8,420 bases of DNA, from contig JAOZSG010000147.1 in assembly GCA_029939785.1 (NCBI GenBank), forward strand, positions 1 to 8,420, given 5' to 3'. The translations under genes and the position numbers were made by a program. Positions 6,605-8,420 of the stretch are shown piece after piece. The DNA comes from Fidelibacterota bacterium. Lineage in GTDB: Bacteria > Fidelibacterota > UBA2242 > JAFGTP01. The number at the start of each line of letters is the position of its first letter. Position 1 is the stretch's first letter. Under the pieces are notes generated by a model, which was given only the letters and a program-made list of their open reading frames with translations, had not been told where the DNA came from and searched no databases.

Positions 6605-8356
6605 TTACCATACAAATAAAATTCTGGTTACTAACCATGTAAGAGCAATCAATGTAAAACATGCCAGTGTAATTTTTACAAATCCCGGCCAATACCACTC
6701 AAATCCAGGTTCATTACGAAGTTCAATATTACTGTTTTTACCAAATATTTTATATTCTGAATCTTCAGAATAATAATTTTCAATAAGTTTAGCATCTAAT
6801 TCTTCAGGTCCTGATACAACCAATCCCGCATCGATCATAGCCGGTAATCGAATGCCGGCTTTTACCAGTCGATCTTCATTTCCTACTGGTGTATTCATAA
6901 TAACATGAAATCGTTTAATTTTTAATGGATCATCAGGTCGTCCAAAAATACTGCCAAGAATCATACCTGTTAATGCAACCGCTGTTGATAAAAAAACTGC
7001 CGGTACAAAAGCAGGTTTAATTGCTCCAAAAAATCCCACGTGATGTTGACTCATAGTCACAATTACGACAATAATATAAGTCAAAATACCACCAATTAGT
7101 GAAAACCACATTCCGGTACGATTTGATCTACGCCAAAACACACCAAAATAGATAGGAATTCCTAAAAAGGAAAGCAGGGTCATCACTAACTTCACATATT
7201 CTTTAATTGAATCAATATACAGGGTTGACCATGCCGCCAGCATAATAGTAATTACGGCCCATACACGACTGGATAACAGGTAATGTGAAAGTGTTTTACC
7301 GGGAGAAATCATTCTACGATAAAGATAATCTGTAAACATTGCAGAAGATGTAGTAGCAAAGGTGTCTGCTGATGACATGGCAGCTGCAAAAAAACTAGCA
7401 ATCAATAAACCAATAACACCTACAGGCAAAATTTCACCCATTACAATTCCCCAGGATTGCTCAGGATCTGCAAGTCCGGGACGATAGATTACAAATAAAA
7501 TACCATATAAAGCAAATAACAAAGTTACAATACGTTTCCACAAATGTCCCCATCCACATTGAGTTGCCGCTTTTTCATTTTTAGAGATGGATATCCAATT
7601 ATAGATCCATGGTGCTGCAATACCACCAACAAGAGCTGACAAATTCAAGGCCAGGACTGTCCAGATACTCATTGTTTCCGGATCAACCAAATTCCATATT
7701 TCCGGACGTTCGGCACTGTACTGCTGCAAAGCATCCCAACCACCGGCTTTAATCCAAAGAAAAGGTAACATAACAAAGCCAAGTATAAGCAGACACATCA
7801 GTCCCTGCAAAATATCAGACAATAGTGCTGACATCATTCCACCTGAAAATACATAAGCACCAACAATAAAGGTTATTGCCCAAACACATTGAATTTGATT
7901 TAAACTGGTCAGACCAGCAAGAATTTTTGCATTTGCCAAAACAATCATTCCAACAAACATAATACAGATAATTCCTGCAACTATTGAATATAATGATGAA
8001 GAGTAACGATCATACCGCATTTCAAAAAATTCAGAAATATTGTAAACTCTGGCACGTCTAAAATAAGTAGCAAATAAAAAATATACAGGAGTGGCAAACA
8101 AAAAACTCCACCAATACCAAACACCTGATAATCCGCTTTCATAAGCTTGTCCGCCAACAACAACTGCTTCATTACCGGCTATTGCTGAAGCAAAAATAAA
8201 AATAAATGAAACTACCGGTCCCCATTTTCCTCCTGCTACAAAAAAGTCACCTAAAGTTTTGGTACGTTTACCACCTACAAAAACACCAATATATAAAATG
8301 ATTGCAAAATAAATCATCACAATCCCAAAGTCTAACCAATGTATTCCCAGTATCAT
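6605..8356 (-). CDS. Sodium:solute symporter (SSS family)
   Basis: This 583-residue inner-membrane protein has about thirteen hydrophobic helices and should couple Na+ to uptake of a sugar, sugar acid or related solute. Family landmarks are KRTKTLGDFFVAGGKWG (30-46), the SSS signature region SGGMMSALLSDILQG (171-185), and AAAMSSADTFATTSSAM (324-340), whose Ser/Thr residues correspond to the Na2 sodium site in helix 8 of the family. A hydrophilic stretch of about 85 residues (roughly 472-555) precedes a last membrane helix. This loop is longer than in compact SSS carriers. The ATG has AAGGA about 10 nt upstream. It is the first gene of the run inside the window, and its position before the transketolase and epimerase suggests it brings in their substrate. 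The solute cannot be read from the sequence. The 64 nt upstream are A+T-rich without a promoter that I can defend. Confidence 0.93.
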   Translation of the reverse strand: MILGIHWLDFGIVMIYFAIILYIGVFVGGKRTKTLGDFFVAGGKWGPVVSFIFIFASAIAGNEAVVVGGQAYESGLSGVWYWWSFLFATPVYFLFATYFRRARVYNISEFFEMRYDRYSSSLYSIVAGIICIMFVGMIVLANAKILAGLTSLNQIQCVWAITFIVGAYVFSGGMMSALLSDILQGLMCLLILGFVMLPFLWIKAGGWDALQQYSAERPEIWNLVDPETMSIWTVLALNLSALVGGIAAPWIYNWISISKNEKAATQCGWGHLWKRIVTLLFALYGILFVIYRPGLADPEQSWGIVMGEILPVGVIGLLIASFFAAAMSSADTFATTSSAMFTDYLYRRMISPGKTLSHYLLSSRVWAVITIMLAAWSTLYIDSIKEYVKLVMTLLSFLGIPIYFGVFWRRSNRTGMWFSLIGGILTYIIVVIVTMSQHHVGFFGAIKPAFVPAVFLSTAVALTGMILGSIFGRPDDPLKIKRFHVIMNTPVGNEDRLVKAGIRLPAMIDAGLVVSGPEELDAKLIENYYSEDSEYKIFGKNSNIELRNEPGFEWYWPGFVKITLACFTLIALTWLVTRILFVW

Positions 8357-8420
8357 AATTATAAATTCCTTATTAATGATTGATAATAATTACATCTTTT
8401 TACGGTTTTATTAATATTGA

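Noticed and set aside
8357..8420. A+T-rich stretch upstream of the symporter as its promoter.
   Set aside because: TATAAT-like strings are expected by chance in such A+T-rich sequence, the best one abuts the start codon, and no matching -35 or -33 element is seen. The window also ends too soon to judge.

Overview
The window (about 36% G+C by eye) holds seven genes, all on the minus strand, so transcription runs from position 8420 towards 1. In that order they are: a sodium/solute symporter (8356-6605), the N-terminal and C-terminal halves of a split transketolase (6565-5657 and 5660-4722), a TIM-barrel sugar epimerase/isomerase (4524-3712), an iron-type alcohol dehydrogenase with a GTG start (3700-2426), a Tat-exported S1-family sulfatase (2223-820), and the first 236 codons of a secreted DUF2961/GH172-like protein that runs off the window at position 1 (709-1).

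The layout reads as a carbohydrate-use cluster. The two exported enzymes at the downstream end would desulfate and cleave a glycan outside the cytoplasm, the symporter would import the released sugar or sugar acid, and the epimerase, transketolase and dehydrogenase would rearrange it inside. The symporter-transketolase-epimerase-dehydrogenase set looks like a dedicated pathway, not housekeeping pentose-phosphate metabolism: the transketolase is a split accessory type, and a transporter, an epimerase and a reductase travel with it. No kinase, aldolase or regulator lies in the window, so the true substrate cannot be read from this piece alone.

The gaps fall in two classes. Symporter-to-transketolase (39 nt), transketolase halves (4-nt overlap) and epimerase-to-dehydrogenase (11 nt) are tight. 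The other three gaps (110, 202 and 197 nt) each carry one or two copies of a roughly 60-nt imperfect inverted repeat built around ATCCTGTTAATCATGTTAAT. Four copies are visible. They are transcribed with the operon and can fold as hairpins. There is no gene-free stretch longer than about 200 nt.

The organism is probably an anaerobic or marine/sediment glycan degrader from the FCB or PVC part of the tree (for example Lentisphaerota, Kiritimatiellota, Calditrichota or Bacteroidota relatives). This is suggested by Tat-type sulfatases, DUF2961 proteins, SSS symporters and low G+C. Most starts have a good AGGAG-type Shine-Dalgarno, and there is no SusC/SusD pair, which argues mildly against a typical Bacteroidota PUL. 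The taxonomic placement is inference only.
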